64,000 nt of DNA from Arthrobacter sp. MAHUQ-56 (GCF_019710585.1 NZ_JAIFZQ010000002.1:155481-219480), one strand, 5' to 3'. Positions 18,197 through 28,897 are shown, counted from the first letter of the stretch. Notes: generated by a model from the sequence alone, not told the origin. Numbers and translations: made by a program.

Positions 18197-18213
18197 TCGT
18201 TTTGCTAAAACGA
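18197..18213 (-). promoter_or_regulatory. LacI-type operator of the fructan operon
   Basis: TCGTTTTGCTAAAACGA is an inverted repeat with perfect 7-base arms around GCT, 59 bases upstream of the binding-protein start. A single matching half-site, TCGTTTTGTC, occurs at 18331-18340 and may be an auxiliary or ancestral site for the relic gene nearby. Confidence 0.7.
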
Positions 18214-18475
18214 CTTGGCAACAAGATAGGCCGCCTTAGAGCCGAGTGTCAAGGGTCACACCTTCACGAATATGAACTATTGACGGTTGGGGCCCTGGCG
18301 TCCTAACGTGAAGGGGAGCTGGAAGATAAATCGTTTTGTCACATGTGGCAATCCGCCGTTAGGATTCACATCTTCGGAGGCCAGCAGCCACCTGGAAAGG
18401 GAGGCTCCCCAGGCTCCGGGCCACCGGCACCTCATTGGGGTTCTTTGACCGGCCCCCAGCCCGCTCCACCGATCA

Positions 18476-18640
18476 GCTACGCACTCCCCCGTCGAAGTAT
18501 TTGCACAGGACGGCTTGGCGACACTGACCGACCAGGTGTTCCCGGCAGCCGGCGCCAACGCCCTTGCGGTCTTCGCAGAGGGCGGAACCGCCAGGCTCGA
18601 AAGCCTGTCGGTCACGCCCCTCAGCAACGCAATGTGGTAG
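18476..18640 (+). pseudogene. Relic of a GH32 fructosidase, C-terminal end only
   Basis: In this plus-strand frame the translation reads SPVEVFAQDGLATLTDQVFP, then AAGANALAVFAEGGTARLES and LSVTPLSNAMW before a TAG stop at 18638-18640. It lines up with the end of the GH32 beta-sandwich, for example DHCSVEVFAQGGKVVMTDLVFP-like segments of the intact enzyme at 12191-13774. No start codon, no catalytic domain and no continuing frame are found upstream. It is therefore the 3' scar of a deleted fructosidase or levanase gene that once ran in the opposite direction to the present operon. A good terminator still follows. Confidence 0.75.
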
Positions 18641-18664
18641 CCGCGGCGGCGGGTGAGCGATCAC

Positions 18665-18712
18665 AAAGGCAAGGGTCCCGTGCGCAGAAGCGCGCGGGAC
18701 CCATTGCCTTTT
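18665..18712 (+). terminator. Rho-independent terminator after the GH32 relic
   Basis: A long imperfect stem (AAAGGCAAGGGTCCCG...CGGGACCCATTGCCTTTT) with a small AGAA loop ends in four T residues. It still has the form of an active terminator and probably belonged to the deleted gene. It also insulates hyi from upstream transcription. Confidence 0.8.
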
Positions 18713-18795
18713 AACCCGACTCCGGTACAGCCCGGCGCCCACCGCGCCCACAGCCTGCCCTCCCCTTGACTCCCCCACCCCACGTTCCCTACACT

Positions 18796-18831
18796 TTTCA
18801 TAAAGCAGAATCTAAATTCCACAAAGCGGAA
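18796..18831 (+). promoter_or_regulatory. Tandem IclR-type boxes upstream of hyi
   Basis: Two 15-bp boxes, TTTCATAAAGCAGAA (18796-18810) and TTCCACAAAGCGGAA (18817-18831), match at 12 of 15 positions and start 21 bp apart, two helical turns. The second is a TTCC-N7-GGAA inverted repeat. The same box occurs upstream of uraD at 30096. They are likely sites for the IclR regulator at 31117. Confidence 0.65.
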
Positions 18832-18893
18832 ACGGTGAAGATGCCGGAAGCAAGGGAAGATAGATCAAAGCCCCTCCCTCGGAAGGACCTACG

Positions 18894-19694
18894 ATGACGT
18901 ACACAGTGAACTGCTCGATCCTCCTCACGGAGCTGCCCCTGCTCGAGCGTCCCGCCGCAGCCAAGGCAGCAGGCTTCGACGCCGTCGAGTTCTGGTGGCC
19001 CTTCGAAACCTCGGTCCCCGCGGACAGCGAAATCACCAAGTTCGAGAACGCCATCACGGACGCCGGCGTCCAGCTCACCGGCCTGAACTTCAACGCGGGC
19101 AACATGCCCGGCGGTGACCGCGGCCTGGTCTCCTGGAAGGGCCGCTGCTCCGAGTTCAAGGACAACATCGACGTGGTGGCCGGCATCGGTGAACGCCTGG
19201 GCTGCAAGGCCTTCAACGCCCTCTATGGCAACCGGCAGGACGACGTCACCCCCGAAGAGCAGGACGAACTCGCCGCCAAGAACCTTGCGGCAGCTGCCGA
19301 AGGCGTCGCCCGCATCGGCGGCACCGTCCTCCTCGAACCCGTCAGCGGCGCACCCAAGTATCCGCTCCTGACCGCCGACGACGCACTCAAGGTCATCGCC
19401 CGCGTCAAGGCCGAGGCCGGCGTCGGCAACATCAAGCTCCTCGCCGACTTCTACCACCTGGCAGTCAACGGCGACGACGTTGAAGCCGTCATCGAAAACC
19501 ATGCCAAGGACTTCGGCCATATCCAGATCGCCGACAACCCCGGCCGCGGCGCCCCCGGCACCGGCACCCTCCCGCTCGGCGAATGGATCGCCCGCAGCCG
19601 CGAACTCGGCTACGAAGGCTACATCGGCCTCGAATACAAGGAACCGCAGGAGACGGCCTTCAGCTGGGCCATCCGCGAGCGCATCAGCCGCTGA
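18894..19694 (+). CDS. hyi: Hydroxypyruvate isomerase
   Basis: The protein has 266 residues. It is a TIM-barrel sugar isomerase: YTVNCSILLTELPLLERPAA at the start, FDAVEFWWPFE (about 25-35), LTGLNFNAGNMPGGDRG (about 62-78), GTVLLEPVSG with a metal-binding Glu (about 143), ADFYHLAVNGDD (about 183) and GYIGLEYKEP with the second Glu (about 243). The enzyme interconverts hydroxypyruvate and tartronate semialdehyde in the cytoplasm. It opens the glyoxylate operon hyi-glxR-gcl-glxK-allB and sits behind the tandem IclR boxes. Start ATG 18894 follows GGAAGGACCTACG. Confidence 0.93.
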   Translation: MTYTVNCSILLTELPLLERPAAAKAAGFDAVEFWWPFETSVPADSEITKFENAITDAGVQLTGLNFNAGNMPGGDRGLVSWKGRCSEFKDNIDVVAGIGERLGCKAFNALYGNRQDDVTPEEQDELAAKNLAAAAEGVARIGGTVLLEPVSGAPKYPLLTADDALKVIARVKAEAGVGNIKLLADFYHLAVNGDDVEAVIENHAKDFGHIQIADNPGRGAPGTGTLPLGEWIARSRELGYEGYIGLEYKEPQETAFSWAIRERISR

Positions 19695-19741
19695 AAACGG
19701 CCACCAACGCCCCCACAGACTTTCCAGAAAGAAGAACCATC

Positions 19742-20620
19742 ATGAGCAACGTTGCAGTTATTGGCCTCGGAATCATGGGCCTGCCCATGGCCATCAACCT
19801 GGTCAAGGCCGGCCACACCGTCACCGGCTTCAACCGCAGCCAGGACAAGATCGACAAGCTGGTCTCCGAAGGCGGCAAGGGCGCCTCCAGCATCGCTGAC
19901 GCGGTCAAGGATGCCGACGTCGTCATCACCATGGTGCCGGACTCCCCCGACGTCGAGGGCGTAGTCAGCGGCAAGGACGGCGTCTTCGCCAACGCCAAGC
20001 AGGGCACCCTGTGGATCGACGCCTCCAGCATCCGCCCCGACGTCGCAAAGCGCCTCTCCGACGAAGCCCGCGAAGCCGGCATCCGCCCCCTCGACGCCCC
20101 GGTCTCCGGCGGTGAACAGGGCGCCATCGACGCCGTCCTCTCCATCATGGTCGGCGGCGACAAGGCGGACTTCGACGACGCCCAGGACGTCCTGAACGCC
20201 GTGGGCAAGACCATCGTCCACGTGGGCCCCTCCGGCTCCGGCCAGACCGTCAAGGCTGCCAACCAGCTGATCGTCGCCGTCAACATTGAGGTCCTCGGCG
20301 AAGCCATCGCCTTCCTTGAAGCCTACGGCGTGGACACCGACGCAGCCCTCAAGGTCCTCGGCGGCGGCCTGGCCGGCTCCAAGGTCCTGGACCAGAAGGG
20401 CCAGAAGATGCTGGACCGCAACTTCGACCCCGGCTTCCGCCTTGCCCTGCACCACAAGGACCTGGGCATTGTCACCTCCGCCGCCCGCGAAGCCAACGTC
20501 GCTATCCCCCTCGGCGCCGTCGTCGCACAGCTCGTCGCCGCCACTGTCAACCAGGGCGACGGCGCACTGGACCACTCCGGACTCTTCAAGCAGGTCCTCC
20601 AGCTCAGCGGCAGGAAGTAG
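19742..20620 (+). CDS. glxR: 2-hydroxy-3-oxopropionate (tartronate semialdehyde) reductase
   Basis: The protein has 292 residues from ATG 19742, after a purine-rich AGAAAGAAGAACC. It is a beta-hydroxyacid dehydrogenase with the Rossmann loop [18 protein letters not shown] at the N-terminus, the substrate-binding [11 protein letters not shown] (about 120), and [14 protein letters not shown] with the catalytic lysine (about 165-178). It reduces the tartronate semialdehyde made by glyoxylate carboligase to D-glycerate with NAD(P)H. It lies between hyi and gcl, its usual partners, and the hairpin at 20663-20691 separates it from gcl. Confidence 0.93.
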   Translation: MSNVAVIGLGIMGLPMAINLVKAGHTVTGFNRSQDKIDKLVSEGGKGASSIADAVKDADVVITMVPDSPDVEGVVSGKDGVFANAKQGTLWIDASSIRPDVAKRLSDEAREAGIRPLDAPVSGGEQGAIDAVLSIMVGGDKADFDDAQDVLNAVGKTIVHVGPSGSGQTVKAANQLIVAVNIEVLGEAIAFLEAYGVDTDAALKVLGGGLAGSKVLDQKGQKMLDRNFDPGFRLALHHKDLGIVTSAAREANVAIPLGAVVAQLVAATVNQGDGALDHSGLFKQVLQLSGRK

Positions 20621-20638
20621 GAGCAGCCCCGCCAAAAC

Positions 20639-20707
20639 GGGGCACTTCGACACAGACACGCGGGCCGCCGTCGTCAATTACGACGGCGGCCACCCCCAAA
20701 GTGCCCC
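20639..20707 (+). promoter_or_regulatory. Nested hairpins between glxR and gcl
   Basis: A perfect 12-bp stem (20663-20674 with 20680-20691, loop CAATT) is enclosed by a second inverted repeat (GGGGCACTT near 20639 with AAGTGCCCC near 20699). No T-tract follows, so it is not a standard terminator. It may be an attenuator, an RNA-processing site or an mRNA stabiliser for gcl. A small hairpin GCCCC-CAAA-GGGGC follows just before the gcl ribosome binding site. Confidence 0.55.
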
Positions 20708-20787
20708 ACCACAAGTCGTGGGGGTACTTCAGCACACCCAAAAACACCCAGACTTCGCCCCCAAAGGGGCACAACAAGGAGCACCCC

Positions 20788-22578
<1,791 letters not shown>

Positions 22579-22580
22579 CC

Positions 22581-23789
22581 ATGCGGATCGTGATTGCTCC
22601 GGATAAGTTCAAGGGATCGCTGTCCGCCCCGGAGGTGTGCAGCCACCTGGAAAAGGGCCTGCAGCGCGCGGCCGGTACGGCACACAACAGCAACCTTGAG
22701 GTGGTCCGGATTCCGGTGGCCGACGGCGGCGAGGGCACCCTTGACGCCGCCGTCGGCTCCGGCTTCACCCGGCGCACGGCAACGGTGACCGGCCCGACGG
22801 GTGAACCCGTCGAGGCCGAGTTCGCCGTACGCGGCCATGAGGCTGTCATCGAGATGGCGACGGCGTCGGGGCTTGCCCTGGTGCCAAGCGTCAGGAAGGG
22901 CAGCCGCCCGGACTCCGCAGACGCCGCAGCCGCCTCCAGCCTGGGCACCGGGCAGCTCATCCGGGCTGCGCTCGATGCCGGCTGCCGGCGGATCGTGCTC
23001 GGCGTTGGCGGCAGTGCCAATACCGACGGCGGCGCGGGGCTCCTCCAGGGGCTCGGCGCCAGGTTCCTGGACGCCCGGAACAACGAACTGCCACCCGGCG
23101 GAGCGGCGCTGGCTAACCTGCACAGCATTGACTTCACCGACTTTGAACCCCGCCTGGTGGACACCCGCTTCGTGCTGGCATCCGACGTCGACAACCCCCT
23201 GCTGGGCGCACAGGGCGCCGCGGCGGTTTTCGGCCCGCAGAAGGGTGCCACCCCACAAGACGTCGGCATGCTCGACGCCGCCCTGGCCAGGTTTGTCGAA
23301 GTCCTGGCCAGGGAAATCGGATTCCGCGCCGTCAAGGCCGCGGAGGCTCCCGGAGCCGGCGCGGCCGGCGGCGTGGGCTACGCCGCCATCGCTGTCCTGG
23401 CCGCAACACGGCGGCCGGGAATCGACGTCGTCCTCGAATTCACCGGGCTGGCCGACCGCCTGGCCGGCGCAGACCTCGTGGTCACCGGCGAAGGCAGCCT
23501 CGATGAGCAAAGCCTGCTCGGAAAGACCCCGATGGGTGTTGCCCGGGCAGCCGCCGCGCAGGGCGTCCCGGTGGTCGCCGTCTGCGGCCGGACCACCCTC
23601 GGGCAAAGCCAGGCAGCGGCCGCCGGATTCGAAGACGTCTACGCTTTGACCGAACTCGAAAGCGATGTAAACAGGTGCATAGCAGAGGCCGGACAGCTTC
23701 TGGAACAGCTCGGCACCCAGATCAGCGGGAGGTTGGCAGCCAACAGGCTGTCCCGCACCCCAAGCACCAAGGAGGACCTCCGTGTCTGA
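22581..23789 (+). CDS. glxK: Glycerate 2-kinase
   Basis: The product has 402 residues and starts two bases after the gcl stop, so the two are translationally linked. It is a type-1 glycerate kinase: [20 protein letters not shown] at the start, [13 protein letters not shown] (about 45), [22 protein letters not shown] (about 133-155), and [17 protein letters not shown] (about 293-309). It phosphorylates D-glycerate from GlxR, passing the carbon of glyoxylate to glycolysis. The C-terminal tail after about 380 is longer than usual and overlaps the allantoinase start by eight bases. Confidence 0.92.
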   Translation: MRIVIAPDKFKGSLSAPEVCSHLEKGLQRAAGTAHNSNLEVVRIPVADGGEGTLDAAVGSGFTRRTATVTGPTGEPVEAEFAVRGHEAVIEMATASGLALVPSVRKGSRPDSADAAAASSLGTGQLIRAALDAGCRRIVLGVGGSANTDGGAGLLQGLGARFLDARNNELPPGGAALANLHSIDFTDFEPRLVDTRFVLASDVDNPLLGAQGAAAVFGPQKGATPQDVGMLDAALARFVEVLAREIGFRAVKAAEAPGAGAAGGVGYAAIAVLAATRRPGIDVVLEFTGLADRLAGADLVVTGEGSLDEQSLLGKTPMGVARAAAAQGVPVVAVCGRTTLGQSQAAAAGFEDVYALTELESDVNRCIAEAGQLLEQLGTQISGRLAANRLSRTPSTKEDLRV

Positions 23790-25125
23790 AGAACGTTTTG
23801 ACCTCGTCATCCGGGGCCGGCGCATCCTGACCACCGCCGGCATCGCCCCGCGTGAAGTGGGAGTCCGCAACGGCAAGATCGTGGCCATCGAACCGCTGGG
23901 CAATGGCCTGGCCGGTGCCGAAATCATCGAACTCGCCGACGACGAGACGCTGCTTCCCGGCCTGGTGGACACCCACGTCCACGTCAACGAGCCCGGCCGC
24001 ACCGAGTGGGAGGGCTTCGCGTCCGCCACCCGTGCCGCGGCAGCCGGCGGTGTCACCACCATCATCGACATGCCGCTGAACTCCGTCCCGCCCACCACCA
24101 CCGTGGAAAACCTCAAGCTCAAGCGCGAGGTGGCCGAGGACCAGGCGTTCATCGACGTCGGATTCTGGGGCGGTGCCATCCCCGGCAACAAGGCGGACCT
24201 CCGCCCCCTGCACGATGAAGGCGTGTTCGGCTTCAAGTGCTTCCTCCTGCACTCCGGCGTGGACGAGTTCCCGCACCTGGACGCGGACGAGATGGAAGAG
24301 GACATGGCCGAGCTGAAGTCCTTCGACTCGCTCATGATCGTCCATGCAGAGGACTCCCACGCCATCGACCGCGCCCCGCACCCGGGCGGCGACCACTACT
24401 CCACCTTCCTGGCCTCCCGCCCCCGCGGCGCCGAGAACAAGGCCATCGCCGAGGTCATCGAGCGGGCCCGCTGGACCGGCGCACGTGCGCACATCCTGCA
24501 CCTGTCGTCGTCGGACGCCCTGCCCATGATCGCCTCCGCAAAGCGCGACGGCGTCAAGCTCACCGTGGAGACCTGCCCGCACTACCTGACGCTGATGGCC
24601 GAGGAAATCCCGGACGGCGCCACCGCCTACAAGTGCTGCCCGCCCATCCGCGAGGCCTCCAACCGGGAACTGCTGTGGCAGGGCCTGCTGGACGGCACCA
24701 TCGACTGCATCGTCTCGGACCACTCCCCCTCCACGCTGGACCTGAAGGACCTGGAGAACGGCGACTTCGCCGTGGCCTGGGGCGGCGTTTCCTCGCTGCA
24801 GCTGGGCCTGTCCCTGATCTGGAGCGAGGCACGGCAGCGCGGTATCCCGCTGGAGCAGGTGGTGTCCTGGATGGCCGAAAAGCCGGCCAACCTGGCCCGC
24901 CTCACCAACAAGGGCCAGCTGGCGCTGGGCTATGACGCCGATTTCGCCGTCTTCGCCCCGGACGAGGCCTTCGTGGTGGATGTCTCCAAGCTCAAGCACA
25001 AGAACCCCATCACCCCGTACGACGGCAAGACCCTGGCGGGCGTGGTCCGCAAGACTTTCCTGCGCGGCGCCGTGGTGGACGGCCAGACCCCAACGGGCAA
25101 GCTGATCCGCCGCGGCGGCGTATAG
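23782..25125 (+). CDS. allB: Allantoinase
   Basis: The enzyme has 447 residues with GTG start at 23782, inside the end of glxK and preceded by AAGGAGG. It belongs to the cyclic amidohydrolases: [19 protein letters not shown] (metal-binding His pair, about 57-75), [11 protein letters not shown] with the lysine expected to be carbamylated (about 150), MIVHAEDSH (about 187), ILHLSSSDA (about 242) and CIVSDHSPS with the catalytic Asp (about 313). It opens the hydantoin ring of allantoin to give allantoate. It links purine breakdown (uraD, uraH at 30-31 kb) to the glyoxylate pathway encoded just upstream. Confidence 0.94.
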   Translation: MSEERFDLVIRGRRILTTAGIAPREVGVRNGKIVAIEPLGNGLAGAEIIELADDETLLPGLVDTHVHVNEPGRTEWEGFASATRAAAAGGVTTIIDMPLNSVPPTTTVENLKLKREVAEDQAFIDVGFWGGAIPGNKADLRPLHDEGVFGFKCFLLHSGVDEFPHLDADEMEEDMAELKSFDSLMIVHAEDSHAIDRAPHPGGDHYSTFLASRPRGAENKAIAEVIERARWTGARAHILHLSSSDALPMIASAKRDGVKLTVETCPHYLTLMAEEIPDGATAYKCCPPIREASNRELLWQGLLDGTIDCIVSDHSPSTLDLKDLENGDFAVAWGGVSSLQLGLSLIWSEARQRGIPLEQVVSWMAEKPANLARLTNKGQLALGYDADFAVFAPDEAFVVDVSKLKHKNPITPYDGKTLAGVVRKTFLRGAVVDGQTPTGKLIRRGGV

Positions 25126-25133
25126 GACGCGCC

Positions 25134-25787
25134 ATGGCTGTGGAAGCCCATCACCCCAGGGGCGTGCACCGGAGTCCTGTGCACGCCAAACGGGCAGCGG
25201 CACGGGGCCTGGCACTGTGGGTTGTTCCAGCCGAAGGAACCAGCCCCGAAGTCCTGCGCCACGCCGCCCAAATGGTCCTTGCGAGGGCCCTCGAAACTGC
25301 TCCGGAGGCGGAAGTCCACTGGCCTGCCGCCGGAGCCCCCACGGCCGGGTTCTCCGCCACGGAAGGAGCCGCAGCCGACTCCTCTCGCGCTTCTTCCATC
25401 GCGGAGAACCCCGGCGCAACTGATGCCGACGGCGGCACCCACCTGCCGCCGTCGGCCGGCCCCGTCAGCACCATGGCCGTGGACCTGGCCGCCGAGATGG
25501 TCCTGCTCGACGGCCAGCCGGTGCCCCTGACCGGCGTCGAGTACAAGGTGCTCCGCTACCTGGTGACCCACCTGTCCCGTACCGTTGCACGCGAGGAACT
25601 GCAGGAGTTCCTCGAGTCGCTGGATTTCCCGGGCGCAACCGCCCGGGCCATCGACGTCTACGTAGGGCGGGTCCGCCGGAAGCTGGGCAACGCCCGGCAC
25701 GCCGTTGCCACCGTCCGCGGCGGCGGCTACCAGTTTGTCCCCGGGCCCCACGCGGTTGTCCGGGGACCGGCGGAATACTGCATATGA
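25134..25787 (+). CDS. Winged-helix (OmpR/PhoB-type) DNA-binding protein without receiver
   Basis: The protein has 217 residues from ATG 25134, after AGGACGCGCC. The last 90 residues form a Trans_Reg_C winged helix: MVLLDGQPVPLTGVEYKVLRYLV, the recognition-helix region ATARAIDVYVGRVRRKLGN and the wing VRGGGYQFVPG. The N-terminal 110 residues contain an LWVVPAEGTSPEVLRHAAQM segment and a low-complexity Ala/Ser/Pro linker, and there is no phosphoacceptor domain. It is eight bases downstream of allB and may belong to that operon. Its target is unknown. Confidence 0.75.
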   Translation: MAVEAHHPRGVHRSPVHAKRAAARGLALWVVPAEGTSPEVLRHAAQMVLARALETAPEAEVHWPAAGAPTAGFSATEGAAADSSRASSIAENPGATDADGGTHLPPSAGPVSTMAVDLAAEMVLLDGQPVPLTGVEYKVLRYLVTHLSRTVAREELQEFLESLDFPGATARAIDVYVGRVRRKLGNARHAVATVRGGGYQFVPGPHAVVRGPAEYCI

Positions 25788-25867
25788 CGCGGGAGTTGTA
25801 TCTCTAAGCGGCAACCCGCTTCACTAGATGTTTGGCCATCACTGACCGAGTCTTTCAAAGGAACGCC

Positions 25868-26347
25868 ATGAGCCCCACCCTGACCACCAAACTCCAGCCC
25901 GGCACCCCGGCTCCTGAGTTCACCCTCCGGGACGCCCAGGGCCGGGAAACCTCCTTGGCCGATTACCGTGGCAAGAACGTCATCGTGTACTTCTACCCGA
26001 AGGCCGCCACCCCCGGGTGCACCACCGAGGCCTGCGACTTCCGCGATAGCCTGGCCTCCCTGCAGGGCAAGGGCTACGAAGTTGTCGGCATCTCTCCCGA
26101 CGCCCCCGAGGCCCTGGCCGGTTTCACGGACGACTTTTCCCTGACCTTCCCGCTGCTCTCCGACCCCGACCACGCGGTCGCCCTGGCCTACGGCGCCTGG
26201 GGCGAGAAGCTGGTCAACGGCGAAATCCATGAAGGGATCGTACGCTCCACGGTTGTGGTGGACCCCGACGGCAACGTCACCCTGGCCCAGTACCAGGTCC
26301 AGGCCGACGGCCACGTCGCCGTCCTGAAGGAAGCCCTGGGACTCTAA
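25868..26347 (+). CDS. bcp: Peroxiredoxin of the BCP / PrxQ type
   Basis: The product has 159 residues from ATG 25868, which is preceded by AAAGGAACGCC. It has the thioredoxin-fold peroxiredoxin pattern APEFTLRDAQG, IVYFYPKAATPGCTTEACDF (peroxidatic Cys at about 47 and a resolving Cys five residues later, as in atypical two-Cys BCPs) and VVGISPDAPEAL. It reduces hydrogen and organic peroxides using thioredoxin or a similar donor. It is a single-gene unit ending at a strong terminator; peroxide from allantoin or methylamine oxidases could be a substrate, but nothing links them directly. Confidence 0.95.
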   Translation: MSPTLTTKLQPGTPAPEFTLRDAQGRETSLADYRGKNVIVYFYPKAATPGCTTEACDFRDSLASLQGKGYEVVGISPDAPEALAGFTDDFSLTFPLLSDPDHAVALAYGAWGEKLVNGEIHEGIVRSTVVVDPDGNVTLAQYQVQADGHVAVLKEALGL

Positions 26348-26374
26348 CGCTCCATTACATCCTGCAGCGTTTTC

Positions 26375-26412
26375 CCGGATGCCCCAGCACATATTGCTGG
26401 GGCATCCGGCGT
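26375..26412. terminator. Terminator between bcp and a convergent MFS gene
   Basis: A perfect 15-bp stem (CCGGATGCCCCAGCA with TGCTGGGGCATCCGG) with a five-base loop ends next to the MFS stop codon. It serves bcp and, with the TTTTCCC side read in reverse, probably the convergent gene too. Confidence 0.85.
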
Positions 26413-27807
26413 TTAACCTGCGGCCTTGGCCTCTGCCGGCGCCTCCGCATATGAAGCGGAAACCCGGCGGTAGACCGGGGTCAGGAAAGCCAGCAGGGCG
26501 GCGGCAATCATGATGATCCCCGCCACCAGGAACACCAGGGCGATTCCGCGGGAGGTGCCTTCCCCCAGCAGCGGCGCCAGGACGGCCGACCCCTCCGCGG
26601 AGCGGGCGTACGGGATGATCCAGAACTGGGCAATCGGCGCAATGAGGAACGCCGTGACTGGCGCCGCGGCGGACTCGAATGCCATGGCGAAGCCAAACAC
26701 GCGGCCCTGTTTCGGCAGCGGCACCACCCGCTGGATCACGGTTTGCTCGGCCGCCTCCACAAACGGGACCAGCACCAGGTACAGCCAGATCCCGAGGATG
26801 TAGAGCCACGCCCACTCCCGCAGCGTAAAGACCGCTCCGAGGACCCCCATGGCCGCCACCGCAAGGAGCAGGGTGCGCAGGGGGTTGGCGCCCAGCCCGA
26901 ATTTGCCGATCAGGGCACCACCGATGATGAACCCGGTGGATCCGACCGCAAAGACGGCGCCCCACATTTCCACGGAGAACATCTCCAACCCGTACGGATC
27001 CATCAGTGCCATGTAGACGCCGCCGATGAAGTTGTTGAACGTCGAAAACAGGATCAGCGCGAACAGCCCGGAAATGGCCAGCACTGCCGTGAACGAGCCC
27101 CGCAGGTCGAATCCGCCGTGGGCGTCCGTTGCCGCCACGCGTACTTCCTCGGGCATCCGGAGGGTGAGCAGGTGCGCGAAGGCCGCGGCCGTGAGGACCA
27201 GCGCGACGACGATGGTCCAGCCCATTCCCAGCAACCCTACCGACAGTCCGGACAGCAGGGAGGTCACGATGAACATCAGCCCCTGCACCATCCCCACCAG
27301 CCCGTTGGCGTTGGCGCGGCGGTCCGGCTCGATGAGGATGGTGACGGTTGTCGACAAGGCGATGTTCCGCATGTTCTCCACTACTGCGCCGACAAGGATG
27401 ACCAACGTGAAACTCCAGAACCAGGGACGCCCCAGGTCCAGCAACGACGCCGCAGGCGTGAGCAGGAACATGACCCCGGACAGCGCGAACATCACCAGGC
27501 TGAAGCCGGCCGCGAAGCGCATCACGGCCAGCTTGCGGCAGCGGTCCACGAAGGTGCCGAAACTGACGCTCGACAGGGCAATCAGGAGCATGTAGGCGCC
27601 GCCCACCACCCCGGTGGCGATCACGTTGCGTGTCTCCAGGTAAAGCCAGAAAGTCAGTGCGAACCACAGGTAGCTGGTGGTGATGTTGGCCAGGGCGGTG
27701 TTCACCAGGATGCTGGTGAAGGTGCGTGAACGCTCGGCCGGGGTACGTGGCAAGGTGCCGGCAGTATCGGGATCCGCAGCGGTCCTGCCCGGTTCCTGCT
27801 GGGTCAT
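26413..27807 (-). CDS. MFS transporter, drug/metabolite efflux type
   Basis: The protein has 464 residues from ATG 27807 (Met-Thr-Gln-Gln-Glu-Pro-Gly). The longer open frame to 28275 overlaps the divergent gene and is not used. Twelve membrane segments are visible, starting NTALANITTSYLWFALTFWLY, with the loop SFGTFVDRCRKLAVMRF in the place of the MFS loop 2-3 signature. A central cytoplasmic loop contains RMPEEVRVAATDAHGGFDLRG. Relatives are often labelled multidrug efflux transporters; substrate and direction cannot be determined. It is divergent from the small protein gene at 27896. Confidence 0.82.
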   Translation of the reverse strand: MTQQEPGRTAADPDTAGTLPRTPAERSRTFTSILVNTALANITTSYLWFALTFWLYLETRNVIATGVVGGAYMLLIALSSVSFGTFVDRCRKLAVMRFAAGFSLVMFALSGVMFLLTPAASLLDLGRPWFWSFTLVILVGAVVENMRNIALSTTVTILIEPDRRANANGLVGMVQGLMFIVTSLLSGLSVGLLGMGWTIVVALVLTAAAFAHLLTLRMPEEVRVAATDAHGGFDLRGSFTAVLAISGLFALILFSTFNNFIGGVYMALMDPYGLEMFSVEMWGAVFAVGSTGFIIGGALIGKFGLGANPLRTLLLAVAAMGVLGAVFTLREWAWLYILGIWLYLVLVPFVEAAEQTVIQRVVPLPKQGRVFGFAMAFESAAAPVTAFLIAPIAQFWIIPYARSAEGSAVLAPLLGEGTSRGIALVFLVAGIIMIAAALLAFLTPVYRRVSASYAEAPAEAKAAG

Positions 27808-27895
27808 GGGTCCCAGTGTAGTGAGGCACAACCTGGGCCAACAGGGTGGAAACTGGACTGACCGGCTTGCACTGTTACCAGGAGAAAGGGAAGCC

Positions 27896-28297
27896 ATGTC
27901 GGATGAAACGTGGGACAACGGGACCGACCCGCGCCTCCTGCTGCTGTTGACCTCGGTCTTAGGAACCGGCCCCGATGCCACCATGGAGCTCACCGTGGTG
28001 GTTGACGGGACGGTCATTTCCGGCTCGGTGGTGTCGGAGCGGGCGTGGACGCAGCGGCAGAACGACCAGGTGCGGATCGGCAGCTGGGCCATCGCCGGCA
28101 CCCTCGACGCCTGGGACTCCAGGGCGGTCGAACAGAGGGCGGATGACGCCGGTCCGCTGACCGGGGAACAGCACCGGTACATCCATTTCCTGGGGCCTGT
28201 GCTGCTTTCGGGTGGAACCAGGGTGCCGCTGCAGGCAACCAGGGTTGATCTCCGCAAGGTTGCCGCATGGAGCATCGGCCGGGTCCCAGAGGATTAG
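27896..28297 (+). CDS. Conserved small protein, possibly GvpU-like
   Basis: The product has 133 residues from ATG 27896, after AGGAGAAAGGG. It opens MSDETWDNGTDPRLLLLLTS and has two predicted beta-rich blocks, MELTVVVDGTVISGSVVS and IHFLGPVLLSGGTRVPLQ, with a charged middle. The pattern of a short hydrophobic helix followed by VDGxxISGxVVS recalls proteins annotated as gas-vesicle accessory GvpU, but no other gas-vesicle gene is present, so I treat it as unassigned. It is ten bases upstream of a GNAT gene and probably co-transcribed with it. Confidence 0.65.
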   Translation: MSDETWDNGTDPRLLLLLTSVLGTGPDATMELTVVVDGTVISGSVVSERAWTQRQNDQVRIGSWAIAGTLDAWDSRAVEQRADDAGPLTGEQHRYIHFLGPVLLSGGTRVPLQATRVDLRKVAAWSIGRVPED

Positions 28298-28306
28298 GAG
28301 TGCAGC

Positions 28307-28897
28307 ATGGCGATTGAGGTGCGCCCGGCAACGGCCTTCGAGGACGTAGCCACGATGGTGGGCCCGAAGCGCCCCGACGCCACCGTATGCTGGTGCCTGA
28401 GCTACCGGATACCCTCCAAGCTGAACGTCTCCCTGCGCGGGGCCGAGCGCGGGGAACTGGTGAGGCAGCTGGTTGCGCAGGATCCGCCGCCCGGGGTTTT
28501 GGCGTACGACGGCGGCGAAGTAGTTGGGTGGGCAGCGGTCCACCCGCGTGCGGACACCAGTTTCGCCCGGAACCGCAGGATTCCCCACGTGGACGGGCAG
28601 GATGCCTGGTCCGTGTGGTGCCTGCGGGTCCGCCCCGGCCACCGCGGCAAGGGCATCTCGCACAGGCTGCTGGCGGGGGCCGTCGAGTTTGCCCGCTCCT
28701 ACGGTGCGCCGGCCATCGAGGGCTACCCGGTGGACAACCGCGGCAGCAAGGTGGACCTCACCATGGCCTACGTGGGCACCCGCAAGCTCTTCGAGGACGC
28801 AGGCTTCACCAAGGCTGCCGACACCGAATCCGTATTGAATGGTTTTCCCCGCGTGCTGATGCGGCTGGACCTCCAACAGCGGCCTGAGCTGGGCTAG
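28307..28897 (+). CDS. GNAT family N-acetyltransferase
   Basis: The protein has 196 residues. The GNAT acetyl-CoA site is recognisable as WSVWCLRVRPGHRGKGISHRLL (about 100-122), with the RxxGxG-like P-loop HRGKGIS, followed by GAVEFARSYGAPAIEGYPVD. The N-terminal part CWCLSYRIPSKL is typical of a subgroup of actinobacterial GNATs that often occur beside VOC or small stress proteins. The acceptor substrate is not known. It lies between the 133-residue protein and a VOC protein, all in one direction. Confidence 0.82.
   Translation: MAIEVRPATAFEDVATMVGPKRPDATVCWCLSYRIPSKLNVSLRGAERGELVRQLVAQDPPPGVLAYDGGEVVGWAAVHPRADTSFARNRRIPHVDGQDAWSVWCLRVRPGHRGKGISHRLLAGAVEFARSYGAPAIEGYPVDNRGSKVDLTMAYVGTRKLFEDAGFTKAADTESVLNGFPRVLMRLDLQQRPELG

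Noticed and set aside
18343..18714. 123-codon plus-strand frame in the region of the GH32 relic
   Set aside because: It is in a different frame from the recognisable GH32 segment and runs through the terminator stem.
20663..20691. Hairpin after glxR as a normal terminator
   Set aside because: There is no T-tract and the downstream gcl belongs to the same pathway, so full termination is unlikely; it is listed as a regulatory structure.
25727..27841. A long minus-strand frame across the MFS gene, terminator and bcp
   Set aside because: It reads through a strong terminator and is out of frame with the real MFS transporter, with Arg/Gly/Pro-rich shadow composition.
26413..28275. Extended 620-residue N-terminus for the MFS transporter
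   Set aside because: The extra 156 residues overlap the divergent gene at 27896 and its promoter and look non-coding; ATG 27807 gives the normal length.
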